Of a stretch of DNA of 64,000 nt, positions 11,677 to 23,377 are shown piece by piece. Origin of the DNA: Elymus sibiricus (taxonomy: Eukaryota; Streptophyta; Magnoliopsida; Poales; Poaceae). The first letter of the stretch is position 1; every line of letters starts with the position of its first letter. A program made the translations under genes and the position numbers. The DNA is taken from positions 290,102,205 through 290,166,204 of the forward strand of contig CM077665.1 in NCBI GenBank assembly GCA_039707655.1, given 5' to 3'. The notes beneath the pieces were generated by a model, which saw only the letters and a program-made list of their open reading frames with translations, was not told where the DNA came from and ran no database searches.

Positions 11677-11776
11677 GCCATTTTGTGCCTGGAATTGCCG
11701 TATCATGTCTTTGGCGTGCGCCAGGTCTTATCCTGGGGCTGGCGTGCGTTGGCCCTCTATCGGGGTGCCACAAGAC

Positions 11777-11790
11777 TTGGTATCAGAGCC
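11777..11790 (+). other. Primer-binding site of the LARD-like element
   Basis: TTGGTATCAGAGCC starts four bases after the 5' LTR end. This matches the usual complement of the 3' end of initiator methionine tRNA. Confidence 0.85.
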
Positions 11791-13168
11791 ATGCTGGCTA
11801 TAGGTTACCCTAGCCCAAACCCGACATGTAGTTTCAACCAGTAGCGAGCCCAATAGATTTGACCCGTCTTCGTATCCAGTTCCCGCAGGTAGCGGAAATG
11901 CCAGAGCTCCGCTATTTTCCCTCTCCGTCCGACATAGCTGGAAGTTCTCCAATATTGCTGGAGATGCTGACCCAGCCATAGCTTGCCTAGTCCAGTATAT
12001 TGATGCCCAGGGACTTATGCTCTCTGGCATTATTAAAGTGTTCCAAGCCATTGACCAAGACACCACCCGGGTTGTTACGGAAGCCTAACGTGCGGCCCGA
12101 GAAATTGCATTCCAGACCACCCGTTCCCTATTGCCAAACCCAGTGCCACCTTCGCAGCTAGTACCACCCTCGCAATCTGTAGACCTATTTCGCCCAGTCA
12201 ATATCCACCCAAATTCCATTCAAGGAGCTATTCGGCGACTCCGTCGACGGGATATGTTCCGTCAAGATCCCGTTGTAGCTCCAGCAGTTGAGCCCCAACC
12301 CATAGAGGTGTCCGACGATGAAGACAAGAGTTGGCTCAGTCTTCGTCCCCCAGGAGAGCCCCAGCCGAAGTAGGCCCATTTGTGGCACCGGCAGTGATCG
12401 AGGCCAGAAGATTCCGCGAGTTTGTGGGTGGCGAAGTCTGTTTCTTCGTCTGCAGCTAGTATTAGGGCTCTATAGTTCGGAGTGAGTTGTTGCTGTTAGT
12501 TGCCTAGTAAGGCTGCGTGTGGTTGTATGCTTGTATTGCCTGTACTGTTCATACTTGTGTGCTGTTGTAATATTATGCATGCCTGTTTGCTCTGTGTGCT
12601 TGGTTCATCTGTCACCCTGTTAAGCAGAAATGTTTAACAGAGCTGGCAGTGGCTCTTATCAAGATCTTAGTCAGTAGAGCACTTACACTTAATAACTTTG
12701 GACTCGTCCGGAGTCCCTAATTAAAATGCGAGCTGGTGTAGGTGTACGTATACCAGGAGTACATACACCCACTAGCATTAAATCACCGTAGTATAACGTG
12801 CTTGATATGTTTCTTTCTTCTGCCTACATTTAGCTACTAGGTGCATTTTGCATTTGCCTGCATATTAGTTGAATAGACTGCATGAGTATCATGTGAGCAA
12901 GGTCTGCACGCCGGTTGCAATCTCGGAGAAATTCTAGGAAATTTTATGGCAGCATAGACCGGTACAACCCTTCTAGCCCAAGACCTAAACCCCGATTTGA
13001 CCCCAGCCCCACTCATTGTGGATGTCATTCAGCAAGGAGCAACTAGCAGCGTGGCCTCCACACTGGTAGAGCTCCGCTGACCACACCGCACTAACCATGG
13101 ACCTAGCGGTGCCTCTGTCACCGTCTTGTGTGACGTTGACAAGCCGCCTCTCGCCGCTGCAGCCGCGC
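11791..13168 (+). other. LARD-like internal domain, no recognisable gag or pol
   Basis: The only notable plus-strand frame (12131-12373, 80 codons) is Pro/Gln-rich with a C-terminal acidic segment (PIEVSDDEDKSW). I see no capsid, zinc finger, protease or RT motif. It may be a remnant of an ancestral gag or just leader sequence. The region 12400-13000 has no feature I can support. Confidence 0.5.
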
Positions 13169-13336
13169 TCATTCTGCCGGCCTGAGACGGCGTAGTTGAC
13201 CCCCAGCCGCCCCTCTAGCAGCGGCATCGCGACGATCATCAAGGATCATCGCGCACAGCAGCAGCGAGCCGCCAACCAATGCCGCCAGCATGCCAACCAG
13301 GAGGATCGTGATCAGCTCCGAGCCCACGTCCGCCAT
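13169..13336 (-). CDS. Antisense 55-codon ORF with one transmembrane segment
   Basis: I do not recognise this protein. It starts at the ATG at 13336 and runs 55 codons to TGA at 13169-13171. Residues 1-7 are short and polar (MADVGSE), about 8-32 form a continuous hydrophobic segment with Gly spacing (LITILLVGMLAALVGG and onward), then come DDRR and a basic, Gly/Ala-rich tail. This predicts a single-pass membrane microprotein. A TATA box lies about 105 bp upstream (13440-13447), and the intervening leader is pyrimidine-rich. It is antisense to the LARD and may be a captured gene fragment or an element-borne antisense ORF. In a GC-rich stretch a chance ORF of this length is possible. Confidence 0.4.
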   Translation of the reverse strand: MADVGSELITILLVGMLAALVGGSLLLCAMILDDRRDAAARGAAGGQLRRLRPAE

Positions 13337-13439
13337 TAGCACCTTGCCTCGCGCTCCTGCAACCAGAAGGAGAAGGAAAGAGGAAGAAGAAGTGAGGTAG
13401 AGTGCGAGGTGATAGGTAGAGAGAGGAAACCGCGGTCGT

Positions 13440-13447
13440 TTTTATAG
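13440..13447 (-). promoter_or_regulatory. Antisense TATA box inside the LARD-like internal domain
   Basis: The minus strand reads GGGG-CTATAAAA-ACG. The DNA beyond it (13450-13760) is GC-rich, with a GA run (13667-13679) and, on the minus strand, CTGACAGGTGGGACC-like sequence often seen in grass gene promoters. The arrangement resembles a host-gene promoter carried in reverse. Confidence 0.5.
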
Positions 13448-14003
13448 CCCCAGTCCGGTGTACGGTGAGCGAGGTCCAGGAGACCGCGCGCCGCTCGATC
13501 ACCGGCGTCCAGGAGGCGAATCCGCGAGCAGTGCCGACCGGCGCTGGCCCGCGATGGGAGTGCTCTCTGAGTGCCCTCGTGCGCGCCGCGCACTATCGCC
13601 GTAGGGTACTCCGTGCCCCGGGAGCTAGGCGTGCGCAGTGCCTAGCCGCACTCGGGACAGCGCGTGAGAGAGAGAGAGCCATTAGCTGGAGAAGGGAGAA
13701 GAAGGCTGCCAGTGGGCCCTGGTCCCACCTGTCAGCAAGAGAGGCCACTGTTCATTGTGGTACCCCGAGCATTTTTGGAAAAAGGAAATTCTTCTTTTCC
13801 TAAAAATGTCAGGGCTACCCAGCGGCCCCTACCTGTGAAGTAGATCCCGCGATATCCGTATCTCGATCTGGGTGTACCAGTTTTTGGTACTCTTAACCCG
13901 GTTGCTTCCAACCATAGGGTTAAGACAAAGCCCAGAGGTTTTTCTAGGAGGCGTAGTAGTTTTGTTCTAAGCTAACCCTAGGAATCTCGAGGACGAGATT
14001 CTT

Positions 14004-14016
14004 TTAAGGGGGGAAG
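14004..14016 (+). other. Polypurine tract of the LARD-like element
   Basis: AAGGGGGGAAGG directly precedes the 3' LTR (starts 14020), after GAGGACGAGATTC, a context typical of Tekay/Del chromovirus 3' ends. Confidence 0.8.
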
Positions 14017-14019
14017 GTT

Positions 14020-17000
14020 TGTAACACCCCAAAAATCGGGTTATCGATTTTTGTGCTGTTATTCCTTCCTAGTTTTTCTCTCCCGAATTTTTCCGCTGGA
14101 ATTTGGCAAGTGACCAGGTGAATCCAGTCATTCCCCAACCTCTCAGTGCCTTTCCCATGCTCTTGTGCCAGTCAACCATCCGTCAGTAAACCCCGAATCT
14201 TATTCAAACCCTAGTTCCAAAATATTGGAACTGGAAATCCTGCCTTTGTGTTTACAAAGGAGCTATCATTTCACTTGTACTGTTAATCCTCCCAAAATTT
14301 CCAGAGATCCTTATTCTCTCATAAACCCTAGATGTGCAAAAATATTGCTAAGTCATATGCAATATTTCTCATCGAGAATTAATCCCTTTTTCTGCTTTTA
14401 TGAGGAATTAACTACAGGAAAATATCTATCCATCTCCAAAGCTCATGAAAACTTGTAGAGATATTCTTTGTGACCATATTGAGCTCTCATAAAAATATTG
14501 GCCATAATTAAATAGGGTAAATTGCATTTTCCTATTTAAGGCCAATATCTCAATTTGGGGCCTTTCCAAAGGAACTACCATTTTGGTAGCTAGGAAAAAT
14601 CCCAAATAATTTGTGGATCTTCTCATATCCATATCTTCCCCAATCCCATCAAAATATCAAGTCCCCCAATTCAAATTTTGAGCACCACTTCCATTTGCAA
14701 ATTCTGTCCAGATTTCCCATTTGCAAAGGAAGTGCATGATTCCTTGATCTCCTTGGGCTGAAATTTTGCAGGGTGATTCATTATGATAAATTACCCTTGT
14801 CCTCCAAAATTTAGCCCATCTCATCTAGCCAATCTTCATCTGCAAATTATTCAAGTTTCTGTCCAGATTGGGGCACTGTTAAGGAAGTACTATTTCTGCT
14901 TATGCAAATGGTGTGAAATTTTTACAGTGCTTCCATATGCCTAAATCATTGGTCTCCTCAAAATTTGAGCCATTTGCTTCTAGCCAATTCCTCTGAACCA
15001 TCTGTTTTTCATTTCTGTCCAGTCTGGCACTTTGTAAAGGAAGTGCTTGCTTTCTTGATTCAATTGAGCTGAAATTTGCCATGGTAGAACATATTGATAT
15101 ATTACCTCTGTAAACGAAAAATCAGCTCAATTCTCCAAGCCAATCTGTTTCTATAATTTTCTCAAGTTTCTGACCAGATTGCATCTCTGTGAAGGAAGTA
15201 CCATCATAGATGATCAATTTGATCTGAAACTTGTTCAGCTGTCTCTCATGACCAAATTATCTCTCTTCACCAAAAATCATCCATATCCATCTAGCCATTT
15301 GACCCCAGCTTCATCATTTCCAAATCTGGTCAGAATGCCAAGTTACAAAGGAAATATCCTATAGACTTGTCCAGTCGAGCTGAGACTTTGCCAAGAGGGT
15401 GACCTTAGTAGATGATTGACCCCTGCCCAAGACCAGGCCAAGAGGAGCACTATGGTGGCCACACCACAGCACAAACAGGTTGCTGTTGGCAACTATTGGA
15501 TCATGGTTTGGTCACCTCAGACCTCTCCAGAGCTCCTCAGCCTCATAGGTCAACTCAGGGAAGTGTGGAGAACACCCTGGACATCTTTTGGCATCGAGCT
15601 CAGCGTGGCATCGCCGTGGCCACATGGTGACCAAGGGCAGAGCGCGCCAAAACCGCGCTCTGTACTCCGTACTCGTCGGTAGCGGACCTCCAGCTGGTTC
15701 CAGCCCGTCCGGGAGTGTCGGGGAGCTTCCCACCGTGCGCGTGATCTATCCAGAGCCCTCTCCCCCTCGTCCCGAAGCTCCTCGCCGCATCTGTCAACCA
15801 CCGGAGCGCCGCCGTCTCTGGAAGCTCCGGCTGCCGTCGCGAAGGCCCTTCCCCGAGCTATAAATAGCATGCCCCCGAGTTCCCCTTGGCCGATTCCGGC
15901 CAGATGGCCCTCCTCCTCCTCCCCATTCCTGTGCGCAACCTCCCCAGAAGTCTGCAGGCCCGCCGTCGTTCCCATCTTCCCCGGGGGAGTGTTGCCAGAG
16001 CTGTTTCCCGAATGCCCGACGGCCACCGAGCCTCGGTCAGTGGCGACGGCGCCACAGGCCGCCTGCAAGGCCTGGCGGCTAGCCCTGGGCGCGGTGAGGC
16101 ACGGCCAAGCGTCCCCCCCCGTCGGCCGGACCTGGGGAGCGACAAGGCGCCTGCCTCGCCGGCTGCCTTGGCCCATCCTCTGCTCCTCTCTGTCGTGAAC
16201 GGTAGGAAGATGGAGACGACTTGGCCAGGCGGGCACCGCCTCCCCTCGGCCCCACGCGTCAGTGAAACAGCCAAGTCAACCCCGGGCCCGCGCGTTTTTA
16301 AGTGCAAGCGTACTCCACCGGAGTACGTTTTCCATGCTGCGAAGGCGTATCCCTTAAAGTGCGCCTTCAGTTTTAACCAGCCGGCCGAAACGGTTATGCT
16401 ACGAACGTTCACTGGTTAAGGGCAGAAATAAATAGTTTTTATTTATTTTCTGCCTAACGAATGAACGTCCGTATCTTCGCGATCGTAGCTCCGATCGAGG
16501 TAAAACCAGCGCCCACGTCTTCGTCTCGTCGAGCCCGTTCCGATAGTACAATTTTCACAATTTGTCCACACAGTAGAAATAACCATTTTGCCCTTGCCCT
16601 CCGATTGAGCCCTCTGAGAGAGAACCCTTTCCGGCGAATTCTTCCGCGAAGTGATCGCACTTCTTCCCGGCATATTCGTCGACCCTCAGGCAAGCCAACC
16701 TCTTACCATGAGTTCCGGACTTGCGTGATTACTTTGCTTGCACTCTGTGTGTTTATTGTATTACATCCGTACCACCTGTTAGTCCGCATTTGCATACACC
16801 TGTTGTGCCACCCGTAGTACATGTTAGCACTACTTTTCACCTAAGGTTATGATTTATTCTCACGCCATACTTTTCCATGCTCATAATAATATTGCCAATG
16901 ACCTAGTCATGTGAGTACGGTGGTTGATCTCATGCCATTACTATCAGTACTATGATCGTGCTATGCTAGCACTTCTGGTTGTCGGTGAAGTGGTACGTTA

Positions 17001-18303
17001 ATGGATATGCCGAGTTGGGATAAGAGATTACTGTCTATGATTATTTTGGGTTTCATCCGGTAGTCTGTGGATATGAGGAGTTGGATTAATGCAACTTAGT
17101 TGGTTGATCTTGAGTCACCTGTCCGGGCTTATCCGTGCAACCACATTTGCCGGTATGGGACGGCCTTGACTTGGTCTGATCGCGTGCTCTTTCACCGGTA
17201 CCTCCAAAGAGGGAGGGTTATGCAAGCATGCTACCCTGATCAGGTAGGCGGTGATAACCCTGTGAGCCCATTTGATTGTTTGTTTGGGCCCGTCCCCGTT
17301 TGGGACAGTAATCCCCGTTTGGGATTACCTAGTTTGGCCACGACGGTGGCAGGTGTCATGAGTACACAGGGGCCACCCAAGGCTGACCTCCGGGGGAGGA
17401 AGAGTGCCGGTGGTATGATGAAAGAGTCACGGGTCAGGCAGGTTTCGTTGAAGCAACGCTGGTCCACCCGAGTGGGATCGCGAGGCCAGGTGCTTCATGG
17501 TGTGGGTAAAGTGCGCAACCTCTGCAGAGTGTAAAATCTATTCGAATAGCCGAGTCCACGGTAATGGACAGCCCGTCCAGACCTCACTAGATGGTCAACC
17601 GTAGCAGTGTTACTATTGATGGAAGAATTCATCTTGGGTAGACATCAGTTGATGTCAGGAATAAGATATGTTAGCCAAGGGATGGCTATATGATGAGGGG
17701 TCGGATGACCACATGATTTGGATTGGATTTGGATCAGTTCAGGTTGGATCATGAGTATGTCGAGGGTTGTGGAACAACCTAGAAGAGAGTAAGTTGGTAT
17801 CTGGTACAGTAAGTATTCTAAGCATTTAGTGTGATCTTGCCATAGATTACATGCCTGATCCATGATATGCCATGCTTGATCCATGCTTGCCTTGTTAGTA
17901 TTCATGCCATGCTTAGGATTAATTCATGCATAGCATAGGGCTTGCTTTGTCACCTGCTTGTTTGGATGCTATGTATTTAGTTTTCTTGCGAGTACATTCA
18001 AAGTACTCACCTGGCCTTGCACGTGGCCACTTGCAGGAGAAGGTCCGTCGTGCTAGAGCGTAACCAAGCCAGTCCTGTGCGTTATGGAGCCCAGCCAGAG
18101 ATGTCGTTGCCGCTGGACCTAGACCTCTGCTGCCATTTAGTTAGCCTTGGAGCTATGTAATATTGTTGTAAGCAACAGTATTGTAATACTCCATTACAAT
18201 TAATAAAGCCATTTTGTGCTTGGAATTGCTGTATCATGTCTTTGGCGTGCGCCAGGTCTTATCCTGGGGCTGGCGTGCGTCGGCCCTCTATCGGGGTGCC
18301 ACA
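14020..18303 (+). repeat. 3' LTR of the LARD-like element (4284 bp)
   Basis: Starts TGTAACACCCC and ends GTGCCACA. It aligns along its length with the 5' LTR, with scattered substitutions (about a dozen in the first 240 bases by eye) and an 87-bp gap just after the TATA box relative to 9262-9348. TATA is at 15859-15866 and AATAAA at 18202-18207. Confidence 0.92.
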
Positions 18304-18780
18304 TTTGGCGGGGAACTGAACTTCCGGACAGAGAGGATAGTGTTCGACATCGCCGAGATCCCGCTGCCTTACAACGGAATCCTCGGTCGCCCAACTATGG
18401 CAAAGTTCATGGTGACATCTCACTATGCCTACAATACCTTGAAGATGCCAGGGCTCATTGGGGTCATTTCCATCCCATCCGACAAGAAGAACGCAGTTAT
18501 CTGCATGGACCAAATGTATCATGACGCAGTAGCAGATGAAGTCACAGAAATCCCAGCTCCCGCCAAGGACACGGAGAAATTGAAGAAGGCTAGCAGGAAC
18601 ACCGGCAAGGACTCCAGGAAGCGCACCTCTTCGGAGTGCGCCGCACCCGACGATGACCTGCCGGGGAGTTCCACTAGCAAGAAGACCAAGGCCACCTATC
18701 CTGAGACGAAGAAAATCCCGGCAAGGCTGGACGGCACTGGTGGCATGTTCACCATCAGTGCTACCCTTACTGACAAATAG
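18304..18780 (+). pseudogene. G1 protease C-terminal half and linker
   Basis: Continues the protease fold split by the LARD-like element: ERIVFDIAEIPLPYNGILGR, then PTMAKFMVTSHYAYNTLKMPG, the characteristic hydrophobic end of Gypsy proteases of this type. A Lys/Ser-rich linker leads to a TAG stop at 18778-18780. The RT domain follows directly. The bases before this point belong to the LARD 3' LTR, so any Met upstream of 18304 is not a true start. Confidence 0.85.
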
Positions 18781-19860
18781 GAAAGCACTCTCGTTACCTT
18801 CCCGTGGAAGAATTTCGATGTGTTTGCCTGGTAACCATCTGACATCCCCGGTGTTCCCAGGGAGGTAATTGAGCACCACCTTGCTGTCTGTCCTCTTGCC
18901 CGGCCCGTCAAGCAAAAGGTTAGGAAGCAAGCCCTAGAGCGGCAGCAGTTAATTGCCGAGGAAATCAAGAAGCTTGAAGCAGCTAGTTTGGTCAGATGGG
19001 TGCTGCATCCAACTTGGCTGGCAAACCCGGTGGTGGTACCTAAGGCAAATGGGAAATGGAGGCTTTGCATAGACTTCACTCAATTGAACAAAGCTTGCCC
19101 AAAGGACCCTTTCCCCTTGCCTCGCATAGATTAGATAATTGATTCCACCTCCGGATGTGACTTGCTTTGCTTTTTGGATGCCTACTCCGGATACCACCAG
19201 ATATTTATGACTAAAGAAGATGAGGAGAAGACCACATTCATAACTCCCTGTGGCACGTACTGTTCTGTGCGTATGCCCTTCGGGTTAAAGATTGTTGGTT
19301 CAACCTTCGCCAGAGCTGTTCAGATATCTTTTGGACCTCAGCTGCACAGAAATGTGGAAGCCTACATGGATGATATCGTAGTCAAGACCAAGGATAAAGC
19401 CACTCTCATACAAGATCTGCAAGAAACTTTTGCAAACTTGCGCAAAATCAACCTGAAGCTCAACCCTGAAGAGTGTGTGTTCGGTGTCCCATCCGGCAAG
19501 CTGCTTGGGTTCTTTGTATCTCAGCGAGGAATAGAAGCCAATCCCGACAAGATCAAGGCGATTGAACAGATACAGGCACCCAAGACTATCAAGTATATCA
19601 GACGCTTGACCGGATGTGTTGCCGCGTTGAGTAGGTACATCTCCAAGTCTGCTGAGCGCGCCTTGCCATTCTTCAAGATCTTGAAGAAGGCAGGCCCGAT
19701 GAAGTGGACCCCAAAGGCAGATGCAGCGCTGCAAGACCTGAAGAATTACCTATCCCATGCTCCCACCTTGGTCGCTCCTCAACCGCAAGAGCCGGTGCTG
19801 CTAAATTTGGCAGTGACGAATCAAGTGGTTAGTGCAGCACTGGTGGCGCAGCGGGAAGTG
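18781..19860 (+). pseudogene. G1 reverse transcriptase domain
   Basis: RNA-directed DNA polymerase of Gypsy type. In order: REVIEHHLAVCP, the NPVVVPKANGKWRLCIDFTQLN block, LDAYSGYHQI, VRMPFGLK (about 19270), and the catalytic YMDD at 19363-19374, followed by FVSQRGIEANPDKI. Two in-frame stops are clear: TAA at about 18833 (after VFAW) and TAG at about 19132 (in RID*IID, where Gln is usual). Downstream the frame is open from 19162 to 20967. All catalytic motifs are present, so inactivation is due to the stops. Confidence 0.92.
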
Positions 19861-20967
19861 GATAGAGATTCTGCAGCTGCTACTGATGCTACCGGGGACG
19901 AGAAAGAAACATTTGCGGCAGGACTCGATACAGATCAAGGGGGACCTCAGCAAATGATGAACAACGGATCCAAGGAGGTTGCAAAGAACAAAATGGTGCA
20001 GCGGCATGTGTACTTTGTCAGTTCCCTGCTACAGGGAGCTAGATCAAGGTACTCTGGAGTACAAAAGCTGATCTTCGGCCTCATCATGGCCTCGAGGAAG
20101 CTGCGCCACTACTTCCAAGCCCATGAGATAACAGTTGTTACTCGTTTCCCTTTGCAACGCATACTGAGGAACCCCGAAGCCACTGGCAGGATAGTTGAGT
20201 GGCCATTAGAGTTGTCAAGTTTCGAATTGAAGTATGAGAGCACTTCCACCATTCAAAGCAGGGTGTTGGCGGAGTTTATTGCAGAATGGACACCCACGCC
20301 AGATGATGAAGCTCCGGAGAAAATCCTCCCCGGCAAAGAAGCACCCAAGGATTGGATCATGTACTTTGACGACGCTTTCTCACTCCAGGGCGCTGCAGTA
20401 GGCGTGCTCCTCATTGCCCCTACCGGAGAGCACCTCAAGTACGTCGTCCAAATGCACTTTCCCCGGGAGGAAGCCACCAACAATACCGCTGAGTATGAGG
20501 GGCTCCTTGCCGGACTTAGAATCGCGGTGGAGTTGGGAATAAAGAGGCTGATCGTCCGAGGAGATTCTCAGCTTGTGGTGAAGCAAGTCAACAAGGATTA
20601 CCAGAGCCCGATGATGGAGGCATACGTGGAAGAAGTGAGGAAATTGGTGGAGCATTTTGATGGGCAGCAAACAGAGCACCTGCCAAGAGCAGAAAACTAC
20701 ATTACTGACCATCTATTGAAGTGCGCTGCGCAGAAGCTTCCTGTGGAACCAGGGACTTTTGTTCTCCGCCTCGCTCAACCATCAGTATCCCCATCAGCGA
20801 TGTCCAAGAACAGAAGGAAGCTAAACTCTGGCAAGCATTTCCCAGCAGAGCTTCCCGAAGCCGCTGGTAGAGAGGCTACCGAGGAAAATCCCGTTCCGGT
20901 TGACTCGCAGGACCTCAGGTTCTCGCGGTTGAGACAAGCACTCTCGGAGACGAGGAGACGCCTTTAG
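19861..20967 (+). pseudogene. G1 connection/RNase H region
   Basis: Follows RT in the same open frame. The tether contains YFVSSLLQGARSRYSGVQKL and LRHYFQAHEI. RNase H starts at WIMYFDDAFSLQGAAVG (about 20355); the first catalytic Asp is in YFDD, where most relatives have YFDG. The Glu is in NNTAEYEGLLAGL, the next Asp in GDSQLV, and a fourth acidic site in AENYITDHL. The frame ends with TAG at 20965-20967 and the integrase resumes in another frame, so a frameshift separates them. It would remove the RNA template strand during cDNA synthesis. Confidence 0.85.
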
Positions 20968-22296
20968 TCCTTGTTGTCGAGCCACAGGCTCTAACCTGGG
21001 CGCAACATATAGTCCATTTCCTTCAAATAGGAGAACTCCCCGAAGAGCAAGAGGAAGCCGAAAGAGTAGCCCGGCGGTCAAGTATGCACCAGTTTGTCGG
21101 TGACACCCTATACAGAAGACGACCGAACAGTGTGAAATTAAGGTGTATCTGCCGGGAGGATGGACTGAAGCTGGTGGCAGAGATTCACGGAGGGGTATGT
21201 GGTTCCCACATTGGATCAAGGGCCCTTGCTGGGAAAGCTTTCTGACAGGGTTTCTATTGGCGCACTACCCTCCAGGACGCCACTGAGCTGGTCACCAAGT
21301 GTGAAGCCTGCCAGTTCCATTCCAAGAACATCCATCAACCAGCACAATCCCTGCAAACAATCCCTCTATCCTGGCCATTCCCAGTCTGGGGGCTCGATAT
21401 TCTGGGCCCCTTCCCCCGTGCTGTCGGGGGCTTTTAGTTCTTGTTCGTGGCAACTGACAAGTTCACAAAGTGGCCTGAGGTGGAACCAGTGAGAAAGGTG
21501 ACTGCGCAGTCAGCTATCAAGTTCATGAAAGGACTGGTGTGTGCCACTTTGGAGTGCCTAACAGAGTGATCACCGACAACGGCACCCAGTTCGCAAGCCG
21601 CACCTTCATTCAATATATCCAAAGCCTTGGAAGCAAGGTCTCCTTCGCCTCTGTCGCTCACCCAAGAAGCAATGGGCAAGTCGAGAGGATGAATGCTGAA
21701 GTGCTGCGAGGGCTCAAGACAAGGACTTTTGATAAGCTGCAGAAGAGCAGCATGCGCTGGATAGACGAGCTGCCGGTGGTTCTTTGGTCCCACAGAACGA
21801 CACCAAATCGAGCTACTGGCCAAACGTCCTTCTCCCTAGTGTACGGGGTGGAAGCAGTACTCCCCACGGAACTCATATAAGGGTCACCTCGAGGTCTTGC
21901 CTACGATGAAGTAGAGCAACAACATCTATGTCATCACGATGCCAGTCACCTCGAGGTCTTGCCTACGATGAAGTAGAGCAACAACATCTACGTCATCACG
22001 ATGCCATGCTCCTCGAGGAAGACCGTCTCCGGGCTGCGGTGCGTGTTGCACGTTACCAGCAAGCCCTGCGCCGCTACCATCGCCGCAGGGTCCACACCCG
22101 GAGCCTTGAGGAAGGCGACCTTGTCCTTAGGCATGTTCAGTCCGCCAAGGGTGCTAACAAGTTGACGCCGAAGTGGGAAGGCCCTTACCGGGTAGTACGA
22201 GTTACCAGACCTGGTGCAGTCCGTCTGGAGACCGAAGATGGCACCAAGGTGCTTAACTCATGGAACATTGAGCATCTTCATAAGTTATACCCGTAA
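20968..22296 (+). pseudogene. G1 integrase
   Basis: The zinc-binding N-terminus is visible as HGGVCGSH...CEACQFH (about 21184-21320). The catalytic core has all three acids: D in VWGLDILGP, D in VITDNGTQF (about 21567) and E in NGQVERMNAE. The C-terminal block ends LVLRHVQSAKGANKL...WNIEHLHKLYP at the 22294 stop. Defects: stops at about 21243 and 21435, a one-base frameshift near 21537, and a 62-bp tandem duplication (21882-22005) that shifts the frame again. It would insert cDNA into the genome if intact. Confidence 0.88.
21882..22005. repeat. 62-bp direct tandem duplication inside the G1 integrase
   Basis: Units 21882-21943 and 21944-22005 each contain GTCACCTCGAGGTCTTGCC and end CATCACGATGCC; they differ at two bases. 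Because 62 is not a multiple of three, the duplication is frame-breaking. Confidence 0.95.
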
Positions 22297-23377
22297 GGCG
22301 CGGCTGCTAGGTTCAATCCCCGGTGGCCACCTTTTGTACAAGCCTTGCCGATGTTGCATGTAACCCTTTGTACAAAGCCAGGCGCAGACCCTGTTCAACA
22401 ATAATAAAGCTAGACATTGCATCATATTATCATTTTTACATGCTCATTACGCATTTTCTTTATGATTGCAATGTTATCGCTTTTGAGTTATAAAGATTAG
22501 CTAGAATACTTGATGAACCCATAATCTTTGTTACTGCTCTCACCCTACATGTTTAACCATCGGAAAAACAGGGAAGGGAAAGAAACAAACAAGGATGGCG
22601 GCCCATCACACACTAAAAGGGGATACTGCTTGGAAAAGCTAAGTATATCGCATATCCCAAGTTCAGTACCTTTTGATTCCTCAAGGAAATCCTTACTATC
22701 TTCCTTACTGCGGGTGGTGGAGTCATCCATGTGGTGAAAACCCTTGTCGGGATGAGCCGTCCCCTGTCCTTGATTAATGACTGTGTGTGGAGGGGGGGGG
22801 GAGGCGGCGCCGATACTGACAAGGAGCTCTGCCGGGGAACAACACCAACCTACTGTCGGGGGCTCGTTTCCCCTTTTAGGCACTCGTGCTGTGACTGATG
22901 ACCCGACAAGAAGCTCCGTGTAGCAAAGACAAAACATACCGGTATAGTATAAATAAGGAAGGGAAAGGGATAGTACTTGCGAAAGAAAGAAAACACATTT
23001 TCTCATTCATTTCCGATACAAAGTGGATAAGAAATTACATTCTGATCAGCTAAAATTTGGCAAACGCCTACATTTTTGGCTTACAAAAAGATAAATACCC
23101 CGTAATGCCTTTATTGTCCCTCTCCTCTCAGCGATTAGATAAAGAAGGAACAGAGGGCAAAAGGAGCGCCTGGCCGGGATTTGACACTTCCCAGCCAGGA
23201 CCAGAGGGACGCGTCCGGCGAGCAAAAGGGCCCTGTCCCCAGGCAAGGCGGACGAAGCCGACGGAGTGGACAAGACCGACAAGGGGAAAGAAGGCGGAGG
23301 GCAGGTGCAGATGGTGGCGCTGCCGCAACCCAACTGGTGATGATGGTGCTGCTGGGGAATGCAACGCGTCGGAGACC
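22297..23377. other. G1 3' noncoding region
   Basis: No gene is supported here. It has a run of 11 Gs near 22791-22801 and an A/G-rich stretch at 22950-23000. Open frames on both strands lack any family motif and look like chance frames. Confidence 0.5.

Larger units (their letters stand above)
7402..11772 (+). repeat. 5' LTR of the LARD-like element (4371 bp)
   Basis: Starts TATAACACCCC (second base G changed to A) and ends GTGCCACA. It has a TATA box at 9241-9248 and AATAAA at 11671-11676. A GC-rich block (8990-9740) follows an AT-rich U3. Short proline/arginine-rich open frames downstream of the TATA box (9328-9735) are LTR sequence, not genes. Confidence 0.92.
7402..18303 (+). mobile_element. 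LARD-like (Sukkula-type) non-autonomous LTR retrotransposon
   Basis: Two 4.3-kb LTRs (7402-11772 and 14020-18303) flank a 2.25-kb internal domain with no gag or pol. The perfect 5-bp TSD is TTTGG (7397-7401 and 18304-18308). The primer-binding site is initiator-Met-like and the polypurine tract adjoins the 3' LTR. LTRs start TGTAACACCCC (mutated to TATAACACCCC in the 5' copy) and end GGGGTGCCACA, as in Tekay/Del-type chromoviruses. Long LTRs with a short noncoding body are the defining features of LARDs, and Sukkula of barley is the closest known analogue; I did not compare sequences. Movement would need proteins supplied by another element. Confidence 0.93.
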
